Source: Petrolisthes cinctipes
Lineage: Eukaryota > Arthropoda > Malacostraca > Decapoda > Porcellanidae
Length of the DNA: 64,000 bases
Assembly (NCBI GenBank): GCA_033782935.1
Contig: JAWQEG010001559.1
Coordinates: 2,047,001 to 2,111,000, forward strand
Reading direction: 5' to 3'
This document shows, one piece after another, positions 52,506 to 63,749 of this stretch. Under the pieces are notes generated by a model. That model searched no databases and was not told where the DNA came from. It saw nothing but the letters and a program-made list of their open reading frames with translations. Position 1 is the stretch's first letter; the number at the start of each line of letters is the position of its first letter. Made by a program: the position numbers and the translations under genes.

Positions 52506-52945
52506 ACCTCCAAATACTGCCCTCCAGAAAACGACACATCACCAGCACTGTCAGGATACCCACCACACCTCCAACACCTACTGACCCACCACAAGCATCT
52601 AACATCTTACCCACAATCAACCAACAACTCAGACGCAGCGCCAGAATCAGACGCCACCCCCCATCCACCAATCACTAGGCTGCTGACATGGTGGCCCCGC
52701 CCACCCCACATACGGAAATTGGATAAATACCGCTCACCCACCCAGAATCACCACTTCTCCCTGAAGATGTCCTATGTACTGGACGAAACGTCGACCTCCC
52801 CCAACAACTCAACATTTGCCTCACTCATCCACCATCTAAGTGAAGATTTAAGAAAAATTGTTAGATCTATTGAAAGCATAAATAAAAAACTCATAAATGC
52901 AGAACAAGCCATATCCTTCAACCTCGTTTGTTTAAAAGATAATAT
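52506..52945 (+). mobile_element. Right inverted arm (pLTR-like), with hammerhead-like motif
   Basis: CTGAAGA at 52761-52767 and GGACGAAAC at 52781-52789 on the plus strand. Differs from the left arm mainly by an extra 'cgcagcgccagaatcaga' near 52635. Followed within 25 bp by (TA)n. Confidence 0.75.
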
Positions 52946-52965
52946 ACTCCCTGGCTATACCAACA

Positions 52966-53165
<200 letters not shown>

Positions 53166-53259
53166 CATTTAGGCACGATGGCTATTGAGATTATAATATA
53201 TTGCTTACACCGAGGGCCACAAATTACGTCAACAAATATGACGTCACTAATAGCCACTT

Positions 53260-53400
53260 GAGTCTCTCTCTATCTATTTTAAATCTATCTATCTATATAT
53301 CTGTCTATTTTTTTATCTTTCTATCAATCTATCTATCTATCTATATGTCTGTCCATCTATCTGTTCATCTATCTATCTGTCTGTCTATCTATCATTCAAT
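53260..53400. repeat. (CTAT)n-type tetranucleotide repeat
   Basis: 'atctatctatctgtctgtc' variants. Confidence 0.9.
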
Positions 53401-53439
53401 TCATTACTCAACTGATCAACCATTATCTCTCTATCTAAT

Positions 53440-54075
53440 GGAGGGGAGGGAGAGATAAGGGAATGGGAGGGGACGGTTGTTAGGGAGGAATAAGAAATGG
53501 ATGGGTAGGAGAGGGAAAGGTAGGGGAGAGGGAGGGTAGGAGATGGAAAGAGAGGGAGAGGGAAAGGTAGGGAAGAGGAAAGAGAGGGAGGGTAGATGGA
53601 AAGAGAGGGAAAGGTAGGGGAGAGGAAAGAGAGGGAGGGTAGGAGATGGAAAGAGAGGGAGGGTAGGAGATGGAAAGAGAGGGAAAGGTAGGGGAGAGGA
53701 AAGAGAGGGAGGGTAGGAGATGGAAAGAGAGGGAAAGGTAGGAGGGTGGGGTAGGAGATAGGAGAGGGAGGGGTAGGGGCTAGGAGATGGGTGGGATGGG
53801 GGAAGGGAATGGGATGGAGGGGATTAGAGGGGTAGGAGAGGGGGGAGAAGCGGTTGAGAGGGAGCGGTAGGAAATAGGAGAGGGAGGGAGATAGATGGGA
53901 TGGGAGATAGGAGAGGGGAGGGATGGGAGAAGGGGATGAGAGGGAACGATAGGAGAGGGAGGGGTGGGATGGGAGATAGGAGAGAGGGGAGGGATGGGAG
54001 AAGGGGATGAGAGGGAACGATAGGAGAGGGAGGGGTGGGATGGGAGATAGGAGAGAGAGGGAGGGGATGGAGGGA
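53440..54075. repeat. 600-bp purine-rich tandem DNA
   Basis: Units such as 'ggagatggaaagagaggg' and 'aaaggtaggggagagg' with period near 50 bp, then a second type with 'gggatgggagataggagagg'. C is nearly absent from the plus strand. Confidence 0.9.
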
Positions 54076-54342
54076 GAATCAAGAGGCAAGGTCATGAACA
54101 CAACACAACATACTAACCTTACATGGATAAGGGAGACTTTTAATGAGGTCATGACTCAACACAACTTTCACCCCCTAAACCCACCTACCCACCCACTCAC
54201 CCACCTACATTAACAATAATAACACAAATACAACAACAATAATAATAATACCACAGCAGAAACCACAACAATACAATAGCAGTAACAACATCAATACAAC
54301 AATAATAGTAACAACAACAAAAATAATAACAACAACATCAAA
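54076..54342. other. No gene seen; CCCA and AAC/AAT simple repeats
   Basis: 'ccacccactcacccacctac' at about 54180; AAT/AAC-rich from 54210. Confidence 0.5.
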
Positions 54343-54918
54343 TTTTTTTTATTATTATGTTCGGACACCTGACATAGGCTTCATCAAACCCGTTACCGTA
54401 GCCCAGGTCAACTGTTACTCATACACACACACACACACGTCACGAACTCCGAACTGGTACCCAGCCACAGAGGGAAGGTAGTGAGGGTAATTCCCAAATA
54501 CTGCAGCTGTTATGGTACCAGTGAGGGTGTTATGGTACCAGTGAAGGTGTTATGGTACCAGTGAGGGTGTTATGATACCAGTGAGGGTGTTATGGTACCA
54601 GTGAGGGTGTTATGCTACCAGTGAGGGTGTTATGCTACCAGTGAAGGTGTTATGGTACCAGTGAGGGTGTTATGGTACCAGTGAGGCTGTTATGGTACCA
54701 GTGAGGCTGTTATGGTACCAGTGAGGCTGTTATGGTACCAGTGAGGGTGTTATGGTACCAGTGAGGGTGTTTTACGACGTTCGGTGGCCTTATAGTTAGT
54801 GCCTCAAACTCGATTTGGAAGAGTAAATAATTATTCTCACCCACTCACCTGAGAGGATTCGATCTCCCGTCATATAAGTTACGAGTCCAGCACACCAACC
54901 ACTAGGACACCTCCCCTA
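54343..54918 (-). mobile_element. tRNA-derived SINE, copy S2, with internal 21-bp expansion
   Basis: Same layout as S1: on the minus strand GGTGTCCTAGTGGTTGGTG, GCTGGACTCGTAAC and GGGAGATCGAATCC, then the body, and a T-run tail mark at 54341. Between 54500 and 54772 the body word 'tgttatggtaccagtgaggg' is repeated about 13 times; S1 has it once. Confidence 0.75.
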
Positions 54919-55322
54919 ACATTAATATAATCACCACCACCACCATCGACGACAACAACAACAACAACAACAACAAACATCACCACCCTCACCAACAACA
55001 ATAACAACAACACCACAACAACAACATAAACAACAAACAATATACTAACAATTACCCACAGTCGGTATGTGTACAGTCGAGGTCATAAGTTAATTTCCTT
55101 CCTTCCTTCCTTCCTTCCTTCCACCTCCTTTTGTTCTTCACTTTTACCTCATAAATATTATAGACAAATGATGTACAGTTAAATATCATAATTTATTGCT
55201 TACTGTTGTATTGCACATGTCATTTTTATCTCTAAGGCATTACAGTACAAATAGTTTCCTTCGTTCTTTCCTTCGTTCTTTACTTCCTTCTTTCTTTCCT
55301 TCCTTCCTTCCTTCCTTCCTAA
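54919..55322. repeat. CAA/CCA-rich and TTCC simple repeats
   Basis: (CAA)n at 54953-54978 and 55005-55030; (TTCC)n at 55097-55120 and 55295-55320. Confidence 0.8.
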
Positions 55323-55462
55323 AGGCCACGTTTACACCAAGCGAATCGAATCGATTCAATTCATGAAGAATCATTTGACTCGAGTCATTTTGAATCGGCA
55401 TAGTTCCAACCGACTGAATCAGATTAACACATCATTCAGTACCAAGGCAGCCTCCGAGGAGG

Positions 55463-55744
55463 ATGGATGTCTTTGCTGTTGCAGAAATAGCATTGCTATT
55501 GTGGCTTCGAAAGCGTAGACGGAGGCGGAGGCATCGACTATGGGTGCATCCCATAAATGATAGAAGACCAGAATTTGGGAGCTTCGGACATTTGTTCCCA
55601 GATTTGGTCAATAATCCTAAAAAGTTTTATGACTTCTTTAGGATGACCACAGAACAATTTAAGATGTTGGTTGAGTTGATGGGGCCCTCTATTAAGAAGC
55701 AGAATACCAATTACCGTCTTGCAGGAGGAGTTCCACATTCATAA
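55463..55744 (+). pseudogene. HARBI1-like transposase N-terminal fragment, copy 1
   Basis: 93 residues: MDVFAVAEIALLLWLRKRRRRR, then WVHPINDRRPEFGSFGHL, FPDLVNNPKKFYDFFRMTTEQF and KMLVELMGPSIKKQNTNYR. This is the usual start of PIF/Harbinger nucleases (W-V-x-P-I..R...G.F..L..DL.., F..F.RM). Two stops follow directly and the catalytic DDE part is absent. Confidence 0.8.
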
Positions 55745-56068
55745 TAATGCTTCCTGCTCGGCTAACGCGCCTTGACTGATGAAAAAATGGGTCCAAACCA
55801 ATCACTGATTCTGAATCGCCATGAATCGGCTTGATTTGAATTGAATCGATTCGCCTGGTGTAAACGATTCCATAAGAATTAACGTGGCGCATCATAGCGA
55901 TTCATGAATCGCAATGAATTGAATTGAATTGAATCGATTCGATTCGCTTGGTGTAAACGATTCAATTCATGAAGAATCATTTGACTCGAGTCATTTTGAA
56001 TCGGCATAGTTCCAACCGACTGAATCAGATTAACACATCATTCAGTACCAAGGCAGCCTCCGAGGAGG

Positions 56069-56350
56069 ATGGATGTCTTTGCTGTTGCAGAAATAGCATT
56101 GCTATTGTGGCTTCGAAAGCGTAGACGGAGGCGGAGGCATCGACTATGGGTGCATCCCATAAATGATAGAAGACCAGAATTTGGGAGCTTCGGACATTTG
56201 TTCCCAGATTTGGTCAATAATCCTAAAAAGTTTTATGACTTCTTTAGGATGACCACAGAACAATTTAAGATGTTGGTTGAGTTGATGGGGCCCTCTATTA
56301 AGAAGCAGAATACCAATTACCGTCTTGCAGGAGGAGTTCCACATTCATAA
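56069..56350 (+). pseudogene. HARBI1-like transposase N-terminal fragment, copy 2
   Basis: Same 93 residues as copy 1, 606 bp downstream. Identity at protein level shows a very recent duplication or an assembly artefact. Confidence 0.8.
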
Positions 56351-56485
56351 TAATGCTTCCTGCTCGGCTGACGCGCCTTGACTGATGAAAAAATGGGTCC
56401 AAACCAATCACTGATTCTGAATCGCCATGAATCGGCTTGATTTGAATTGAATCGATTCGCCTGGTGTAAACGCGGCCTTATCCCG

Positions 56486-57193
56486 CGTTTACACCAAGCG
56501 AATCGAATCGATTCAATTCAATTCAATTCATTGCGATTCATGAATCGCTATGATGCGCCACGTTAATTCTTATGGAATCGTTTACACCAGGCGAATCGAT
56601 TCAATTCAAATCAAGCCGATTCATGGCGATTCAGAATCAGTGATTGGTTTGGACCCATTTTTTCATCAGTCAAGGCGCGTCAGCCGAGCAGGAAGCATTA
56701 TTATGAATGTGGAACTCCTCATCAGTTTAGTGCAAGAACGACGTGCTATTTATGATCCTAGTGATCCTGTGCACCGTAATCGTGATGTAATTGCTGCGTT
56801 ATGGAATTAATTCCTTCTTCTATATCTTCTCTCTATCTCTTTATCTCTTTTTATCCTTGCTTTCTTTTTTCCTTCATACATATTTATTATCTTTTTTTCT
56901 CTTATTACTCCTCCTATATTATTTACTTATTTCTTTTCCTCTCTTATTCCTTCTTCCTCTCTTATATCTCTTATTCCTTCTGGTAGGGTATTGCGTACAT
57001 TAGTGATGTGGTGTCCATCCTGGTCCAAGGCTGTTATAACACTACTCCTACCTAGTCCATAGTCCATGTTGAGCTCTGGATTCTAATTTTTGGACTCTGT
57101 CAGTGGGAACGGCGCTGATTCAAAATGACTCGAGTCATATGACTCGTCTTGACTTGACTCGACTCGACTCGCTTGGTGTAAACGCAGCCTAAG
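56486..57193. mobile_element. Second Harbinger-like element, inverted relative to the first
   Basis: 56486-56726 is the reverse complement of 55728-55955, including the end of the transposase fragment (from about 56700). The right end CGCTTGGTGTAAACGCAGCC (about 57173-57192) is the inverse of CGCGTTTACACCAAGCG at 56486. The T/C-rich centre (56810-56980) is unrelated filler. Confidence 0.7.
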
Positions 57194-57640
57194 GGATTTC
57201 CTTGAAAGAGTAGAAAATGAGAGACTATTAATGATGCAAAAACGAGAACCAATTAAGATGTTGCCAAAGGCAGACATGCAAATGGCAAATGAACATAACA
57301 AAAATAAGGAGAAAAATACAGTAGAAAGTGAAGTAGTACAATTGGCAAAGATGGTATAGGAACTAAAGCTGAAAATGGAAAAGTTGTCATCTGGGGGTAA
57401 ACCCCAACTTCTAAGTATTGCACTTTCTGTAAAAAGAGCACTCATGACTTTAAAGATTGTTGGAGCAAACCAGAAAAAGGTAAATGTTTTAATTGTTTGC
57501 GTCCTGGTTGTTAGAGTATTAGTCCCACATGTCCTGGGAAAGCTACGTATAAACCAGGTTTTACGCAGTATGGCCCTCAACCACATAATGGTACTGGTTA
57601 TTCTAATTATCATCAGACCCGAAATCTAACAGGAACAAGA
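57194..57640 (+). pseudogene. Gypsy-type gag remnant with zinc knuckle
   Basis: Begins abruptly at the Harbinger end. A charged helical frame (FLERVENERLLMM.., 57200-57355) stops at TAG, and after a frameshift a CCHC knuckle CTFCKKSTHDFKDC (C-x2-C-x4-H-x4-C) and CFNCLRPGC follow (57415-57515), then another stop. Gag N-terminus and 5' LTR are missing. Confidence 0.8.
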
Positions 57641-57659
57641 GAAGAATTATCACCTGTCA

Positions 57660-58153
57660 TTAATATTATAGTGAACGGTAAGGTGTGTGCATCTATTATT
57701 GACACCGGAAGTGTCATAACCTTGGTAAAGAAGAGTGCTGTTAAACGGCTAGGGTTACAGATAGATGCGACCAAGGGTAAAACTAATCCAGTTGGAATTA
57801 CGGGAAAACATCTTAAGGTACTAGGTATGCTGCAGATTGAAGTTCATGTGGGAGATCAGGGAGTAAGTAGTCAGTGGGTAACGGTAGTACCAGATTCATA
57901 TTTGGACAGGGAAATTTTGCTGGGTTGTGAGATAATAAGTAAATCAAGCTTAACCTGGAATTGTAAGAATAAGGAAATGATTTGGGGAGGTGCTCCGTAT
58001 CAGATAAATCATATAAGGTTGTTTCAACAAACTATTCAACAAATTAGGGATCATACTAAAGCTCAAATTCTTGATAGTAATCGAAGAAAGGTACATGTAA
58101 AGAACAATGTAAAGTTGAACCGTACCAAGCCAAGGTCATACGTACGAAAGTGA
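57660..58153 (+). pseudogene. Retropepsin-type aspartic protease of the Gypsy element
   Basis: Frame open for 160 residues: SIIDTGSVITLVKKSAVKRL carries the DTG active site and EILLGCEIISKS the ILLG flap-side motif. Retropepsins work as dimers and cut Gag-Pol (family knowledge). The frame is intact but isolated from gag and RT by stops. Confidence 0.85.
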
Positions 58154-58620
58154 GTGAGTCACCGGGTACAACACTACTGATTAGGCCCCACCGAAATAGT
58201 TCATCACAAATTACTCCTTTGTTAGTAACGGTAGATGCGGAAGGAACTGTTCCCATCACCCTAGATAATACCACCAAAATATCTAAGTTGGTAAAGAAAA
58301 ATTCCATAGTAGCACTTATCGAGGATGATTCATCAATTAATCTTGAGCTTAAATCCTCGGCAAATATAGTAACAATAGCAAATCAATTAATGCCACACCA
58401 TGATAAAGTAACCGAGCAATGAACAAAACAAGAAAGATTGCAACTATTAATTAATAAACAAAATTGGAACAACGAAGGCAGCTAAAACAAGTTGTCCTAG
58501 ACCATGATAAATTGTTTATGCTTGGTGATAAGGAACTTGGGAAAATTGAAGGAGAACCAGCCAACATAGAAGTATCAAATCCGAACCCTTGTAGATCCCC
58601 GATGTAACGATATCCCGAAC
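58154..58620 (+). pseudogene. Protease-RT linker with stops
   Basis: A 90-codon frame (58150-58422) with no known domain (SPGTTLLIRPHRNSSS..) ends TGA; then broken sequence leads to the RT. Confidence 0.5.
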
Positions 58621-59215
58621 ACGCAAAAGAAACTATTGGTAAAATGTTAAGTGAGATGGAAGAACGAGGAGTGATCGAACCCTCAAGTGCAGCGTGGTTA
58701 TCACCTATAGTGCTTGTTAACAAACCAGATGGTAGTAAAAGGATGTGCCTAGACTTTAGAAGGGTTAATGAGCACTTAACGGTGGATGTGTTTCCACTAC
58801 CTAGGTTGGATGATTTAGTGGGACATGCAGCCGGGAATCAGTTTTATGTGACCTTAGATTTAAAAGATGCATATTTTCAAATAGAGTTGAATGAGAAAAG
58901 TCGGAACTTAACTACCTTTACGGATGGGGTATCATTGTATCGTTTCCGAAGGTTACCCTTTGGACTGAGTTGTGCACCAGCCATCTTTTCTCGCAAAATG
59001 GCTGAACTATTAACACCATTATTACGTGAGGGATGGGTTAGAAATTATTTAGATGATGTGATTTAGATGGGGTGATTTTGTCAAAAGAGAAGTAAAGTTT
59101 CTGGGACATACGGTATCTAAGAATGGTAGTTTGCCAGATCCTAAAAATTTGGAGGCAATAAGTAAACAGTTACCACCTAGGAATGTAAAGGAAGTCAGGC
59201 GTTTCATCGAAATGT
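58621..59215 (+). pseudogene. Ty3/Gypsy reverse transcriptase, internal deletion after YLDD
   Basis: VIEPSSAAWLSPIVLVNKPDG, RMCLDFRRVNEHL, FYVTLDLKDAYFQIEL, RRLPFGLSCAPAIF and NYLDDVI are the classical RT blocks in order, with YLDD as the active site. Immediately after, a stop and a jump to EVKFLGHTVSKNGSLPDPKN show that about 35-40 codons between YLDD and the KFLGH block are lost. Confidence 0.88.
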
Positions 59216-59765
59216 GTGGATTTTACAGGAGCTTTGTACAAAAATTTTCCAAAATTGCCACACCCAAATCTTACGAGTGCTAACACTATTTTTCAATGGA
59301 ATGAGAAGTGTCAGGAAGCCTTCGATAAACTAAAGGAAAAATTAATGACACCTCCTATTCTTGCTAAATATCAACCAGAATTACATCTAGTATTAGTCAC
59401 AGATGCTAGTGATGAGTATGTAGGAGCGGTCTTACATCAGGTACAAGTAGGCCAGACAGTCCGAAAATTGGGTTACCTTTCCAAGAAACATAATTCTTGT
59501 GAATAAAGGTATAGTGTCGCTGATAAGGAAGCAATGGCAGTGGTATTGGCGTGTCGCCGTTATCACCATTATTTGTGGGGAACAAAGTTCATAATTTAAA
59601 CAGACCATCAACCACTAACAAGTATTTTCCAACGACGAACAAAGTCACCAAGAGTTACAAGATGGATGTTAGAGATGAGGGAATATAATTACCAGATAAA
59701 ATATATGAAAGGGAAGGACAATGTCGTGGCAGACCAATTATCTAGGCCAGTACGGGTAATATCAC
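59216..59765 (+). pseudogene. Gypsy RNase H region with stops and frameshifts
   Basis: RRFIEMCGFYRSFVQKFSKIA leads in; then VTDASDEYVGAVLHQ (first catalytic Asp), a TAA, SVADKEAMAVVLACRRYHHY, another stop, TDHQPLTSIFQRR and DNVVADQLSRP. The order is normal for Ty3/Gypsy, but three frames are needed. Confidence 0.85.
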
Positions 59766-60960
59766 GCCCACCGGTATTCACATGGTTGGGGTTATAACAA
59801 AGGAAGCATTTATGCAGGCACAAAGAAATGATGCCACATGGAATGAATTGATAGAATATTTTGAGGGAGGTCAAGTGCCCAGGCGGAAAATAGCCCAAGC
59901 TACTTTAGACCAGTTTGAAGTAAATGAGGGAATCCTATATTATGTCAAAACTTTTGTTGATAATAGTTACTATTATACTGTGGTAATACCTAAAACGTAG
60001 CACTAGAACTAGCTCATGTTCAGTCAGGACATTTTGGACAATTCAAAACTATTAAGAAAGCAGAAGAGTTATATTATTGGCCAACATTACGGTCTGATGT
60101 AGTGAAATATATTAAACAATGTCCTAATTGCCAGCAATATAAGTATACTAAGGGTCTTTCCCAGCAATATAAAGAATTACCACCAATAATACAACCCTTA
60201 GAAAGAATTACCATAGATTTGACTGATATGACTTCTGGAGCAGATTGTAACAGATACATTCTAACCATCATAGATCATTTTTCAAGATACACCAAGTTTT
60301 ACCCCCTAAAAAGTAAACACGCCAAGGGAATTGTTGCTGGGCTCACCCAGTTTGTTACAGACTTCGGCGGCCCTAGATCGTTGCTGTGTAACAACACCAA
60401 GGAGTTTACTGGCCAAGAAATGCAGACCTGGGCAGACCAGCATGGAGTGGAGTTACTATTCTCCACGCCTTATCATCCCCAGTACAACGGGATGATCGAG
60501 AGGATGCACCGGACCCTGAAGACGGTGTTGGCCCAGCTGTGTGAGGGCTATCCACAACGTTGGCCTACCATGCTGGCCGAATGCCAAACTGTCATGAACT
60601 CGGCAGTCCACAGCAGTACCAGGGTGACGTCTTATGTTGCATTCTTCGGGAGACATCAACCCCGCAACATCACAGCCCCACTACTAACCATCCCATCTGA
60701 TGCCGACGACACTAGGAGATTAAAACAACTTATACAAGAAGCAAGTATGGTATCTCTTAGGAGGTATCGTGCAGCAGCGAATAGACATAGAAAAAATGAA
60801 AAGGTAGAACAAGGAGCACTAGTGTGGGTAAAACAGGAAACAGTAATACCGGGTACCTGTGCCAAACTGAACCAAAAATGGAAGGGCCCGTATAAGGTGG
60901 TAGAAGGAGAGCTGCAGAAAAAATCAAACCCTATGTGAGCCACAGTGACCTAATAGTACA
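59766..60960 (+). pseudogene. Gypsy integrase with substituted catalytic Asp
   Basis: An HHCC finger is spread over 60010-60135 (HVQSGHFG..CPNCQQYKY) with a stop before ALELAH. The catalytic core is in the 278-residue frame from 60102: first Asp in TIDLTDM; the second block reads LLCNNTKEF where LL-x-DNG-x-EF is usual, so Asp is replaced by Asn (60391-60393); the Glu in GMIERMHRTLK is present. A C-terminal WKGPYKVVEGE resembles the GPY/F module. Nucleotide composition is less AT-rich in the core (60360-60690). Confidence 0.88.
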
Positions 60961-61896
60961 ACTAGGGGAATTGGAAGAAAGTGATGGACAAAATGAGGAG
61001 GAAGATATGGTACTTCCTCCACGTCATAGACGACCTCCCAGAAGACTTCTGGAGGAAATTTAGGAAATAAGAAAGAAAAAAAGGGGGAAAATACAAATTA
61101 TAAAATATATAACTGTGAAAATTAATAGTAGAAAAAAATAGGGCAAAAGTTGAACAGTTAAAGTTAGAGAATGTCATGGTTTCCTATGTCCTGAAGTCAA
61201 AAGAGGGCACCATTCTTCAATAGAGCTAGGAAACCAGCTCTTACTTTTTTTTTTGTTTTTTTTTTTTGTAGATTTGTGAGTGTTAAGTGACACATAGTTT
61301 TAATGGGAAGACGAGAGGAGGTGATGGTGGGGAGTAGAAATACACCCCACATTTACAAAGGGCTCTTTCAGGATACAGTCAGGACCTTTGTCAGGGCCCC
61401 TGTATCACTTACTGCATACTGGGTTATCATGCCTTGCAGAATCTGAGGTTTGAATGGAAGAGTAAATGAAAAAGAATGAATGAATAGAATGTATGAAAAC
61501 TCAGATCATGCTTGGGATAATCGCGGGTTGGTATAGTGACGGTAGAACCTTATTGAAGTTTTCCCGCGGTTAAGGACTTGACAGAGGAATCTGACTGGGA
61601 CGATGTGTCAATAATATCTATTGTATTTTAATATGTGAGGTAGGGTAGAGAATTCTTTCCTCCGGGAAGGAAATACAGTCTGAAGACTGAAGGAGAAAAA
61701 GTTGGCAGTGTATCAACACTGACTAACAAATTTGGATGAATAGTGTCTAATATTGTTCAGTAAGGTGTAGTGATAGTGACAATAGGAATATATGTAAAGA
61801 GTAAATGGGGGGAGGGGGGGGAATTGAACTAAAATTTAAGGGAAATAGATAAAATAATTTTCACTGTAAGTTCCAGCTAAGGAAGGTGGGACGTGT
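60961..61896 (+). other. Gypsy 3' untranslated region, no env seen
   Basis: After a short acidic tail the frames close. T runs at 61226-61268; a hairpin GGATACAG..CTGTATCA at 61370-61410; a polypurine stretch AAGGAAGGTGGGA (61876-61888) just before the probable LTR. Confidence 0.5.
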
Positions 61897-63505
61897 GTAA
61901 CACCCCTATTTTTATATATATTGTTATTTAGAATATTTACGGGTATTAGGGTAGGCTATTATTATAAGATTGTAGGGAGTAGCCAGGCCGAGATTATCAA
62001 TGACGAATAATCTCGGTGGTGGGCTTCTGAAAATATTAATATGATGAAAAGTACAAATAATGTTTATAGTTAGAGGTTATAGATGAACAATAGAAATAAT
62101 TATTATAGTTAGGTAAATGGGTGAAATAGAGGAATAATTGAAACTTAGGTAGATTGATAGGGATAGAGAAATACGTGGTGATTAAGAGGTGAATGTAAAA
62201 TAATTAATTGAATACAGGGAATGGCCTGCATTTATAACTATAATGTATAATTACGAACCTAACTTTCCTATGAGGTACAGTACCTGTATTTTAACTGTAA
62301 CTTACTTAGAAAATTAATTAGATTAGTTAGGGTCTAAAGTCAAGATGGTCCATTCTCTTGCTTGCGGAACAATACATGCCTTGTATATGTATACTACCGT
62401 AATCTAATATTTTAACTGAGGTGGAAGGCAATGTATTTGAGCACAGGAAAAGGTGTAAATGGTAATATGTAACTGAATATACACCAGTAGTGGTGGAACT
62501 GATAGGAATGCCATAATTAAAAATACGGGGACACTACTTGGTATGACAGGGGGTGGGGAGGAGGTGAAGAGGGAGTAGCTTACTCTACTTCTTTCTCATT
62601 CTGCTTCCGGTATTGTGACAGGTAAGAGCTGAGCTCTCGTTGGTCCCCCTTAATTACATTGTATTGTGAATATTGTGAACGGTGAATCAATTAGTTCAGT
62701 GATTGAATTTAAATAACTGAAGAATATTGTGTTCACGTAAGGACATAGTAACTAATGTATGTTTTTTTGTCTCATTCTTTTCTCATTCTGCTTCCGGTAT
62801 TGTGACAGCTGGGTGAAGAAGCCGTATTGATTTAGTAACAAACCCTTGAGCAACTTGACACACATGTGGTGAATAAAACTAATAATAATTGCTGGCAATT
62901 CACAATTCGAATAATATTATTAGGATATTGATGTTAGGATGTATTAGGATATTGATGTTTAGGATGTGATTTTTTTTAAATATGGTGGTCATTGTTTTTT
63001 TTGTATGTGGATTTAAGAAGTTTAGATCTCTGTCACTGGCGAGACACGGAATTCTTCCTGCCCTAGTTGACTGAACGGGGAGTAGGAACTGTTATTTAGG
63101 GAAGGAGGATATTTCATTGTAATATTGTTTTTTTTTTTTTTTTTATGTGTAGTTAGTTCTGTAACTGGCGAGACACGGAATTCTTCCTGTCCTAGTTGAC
63201 AGAACGGGGAGTAGGAAACATTGACAAGGGAGGGGGAAAAAATTATTGTATTCTTATTATATAAATATAAATGTACTCGTGTGAACATATTATAAATAAA
63301 CGGGTTTATAATTAGTTGAGTATTTCCATCACCGATATTAACAAATGTACTGTGATCCTATATAGATATTGGTTCTCAATTCACATCACTGATCATACCC
63401 CCGTTAAAATCTTTGTCTGGGTTGCTTACTGACGCGCCTAAATAAGCTAACGCTACGCTACCCCCCAGTGTGTGTTCACTTGGTTCCTCTAATCCACTTT
63501 GTTCC
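61897..63505 (+). mobile_element. Probable LTR of a Gypsy-type element
   Basis: Begins TGTAACACCCCTATTT directly after a polypurine tract. It contains a hairpin CCGAGATTATCAATGACGAATAATCTCGG (61990-62018, shown in two arms of ten bases), AATAAA at 62873 and 63294, and ends before TGGTGGCAGCG (63508-63518), which looks like a primer-binding site. Internal direct repeats: CATTCTGCTTCCGGTATTG at 62597 and 62784, and a 62-bp repeat at 63029 and 63158. Start and end are by pattern only. Confidence 0.45.
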
Positions 63506-63749
63506 GGTGGTGGCAGCGTATACCCAGTATTGGAGTGAAGCTGGACTTGTCCTTTGTATGATTTATTTTTGGTATTCGCAAGGCAAGTCCTGTTCCTCAT
63601 CAGTCTCTTTTTTTTTTCTAGACCAGGTTGATCCAGCTATAGGATAGAGTAGTAGCATACACTGGTGGCTTTTTGTTTTGTTAAAGGCAGTGGGGTTTTT
63701 CCTCCCAGAGTAAAGAAAAATAGTAATATTAATTTAAGGGGACAAAAAT
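63506..63749 (+). other. Possible start of an LTR element's internal region
   Basis: Follows the PBS-like TGGTGGCAGCG; no gag frame is visible before the window ends. Confidence 0.3.

Larger units (their letters stand above)
55323..56481. mobile_element. PIF/Harbinger-like element with two identical halves
   Basis: Ends AGGCCACGTTTACACCAAGCG and its inverse near 56460-56481 are inverted repeats; the flanks are TAA/TTA-like. A 515-bp segment is present twice in direct orientation (55352-55866 and 55958-56472), with one visible difference (CGGCTAACG / CGGCTGACG). Short GAATCGATTC palindromes fill both ends. Confidence 0.8.

Noticed and set aside
52506..52671. N-terminal 55 codons of the 234-codon Penelope frame
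   Set aside because: They translate the inverted arm, not Penelope protein sequence.
57083..57613. 176-codon minus-strand frame
   Set aside because: Antisense of the gag remnant and Harbinger end; no family character.
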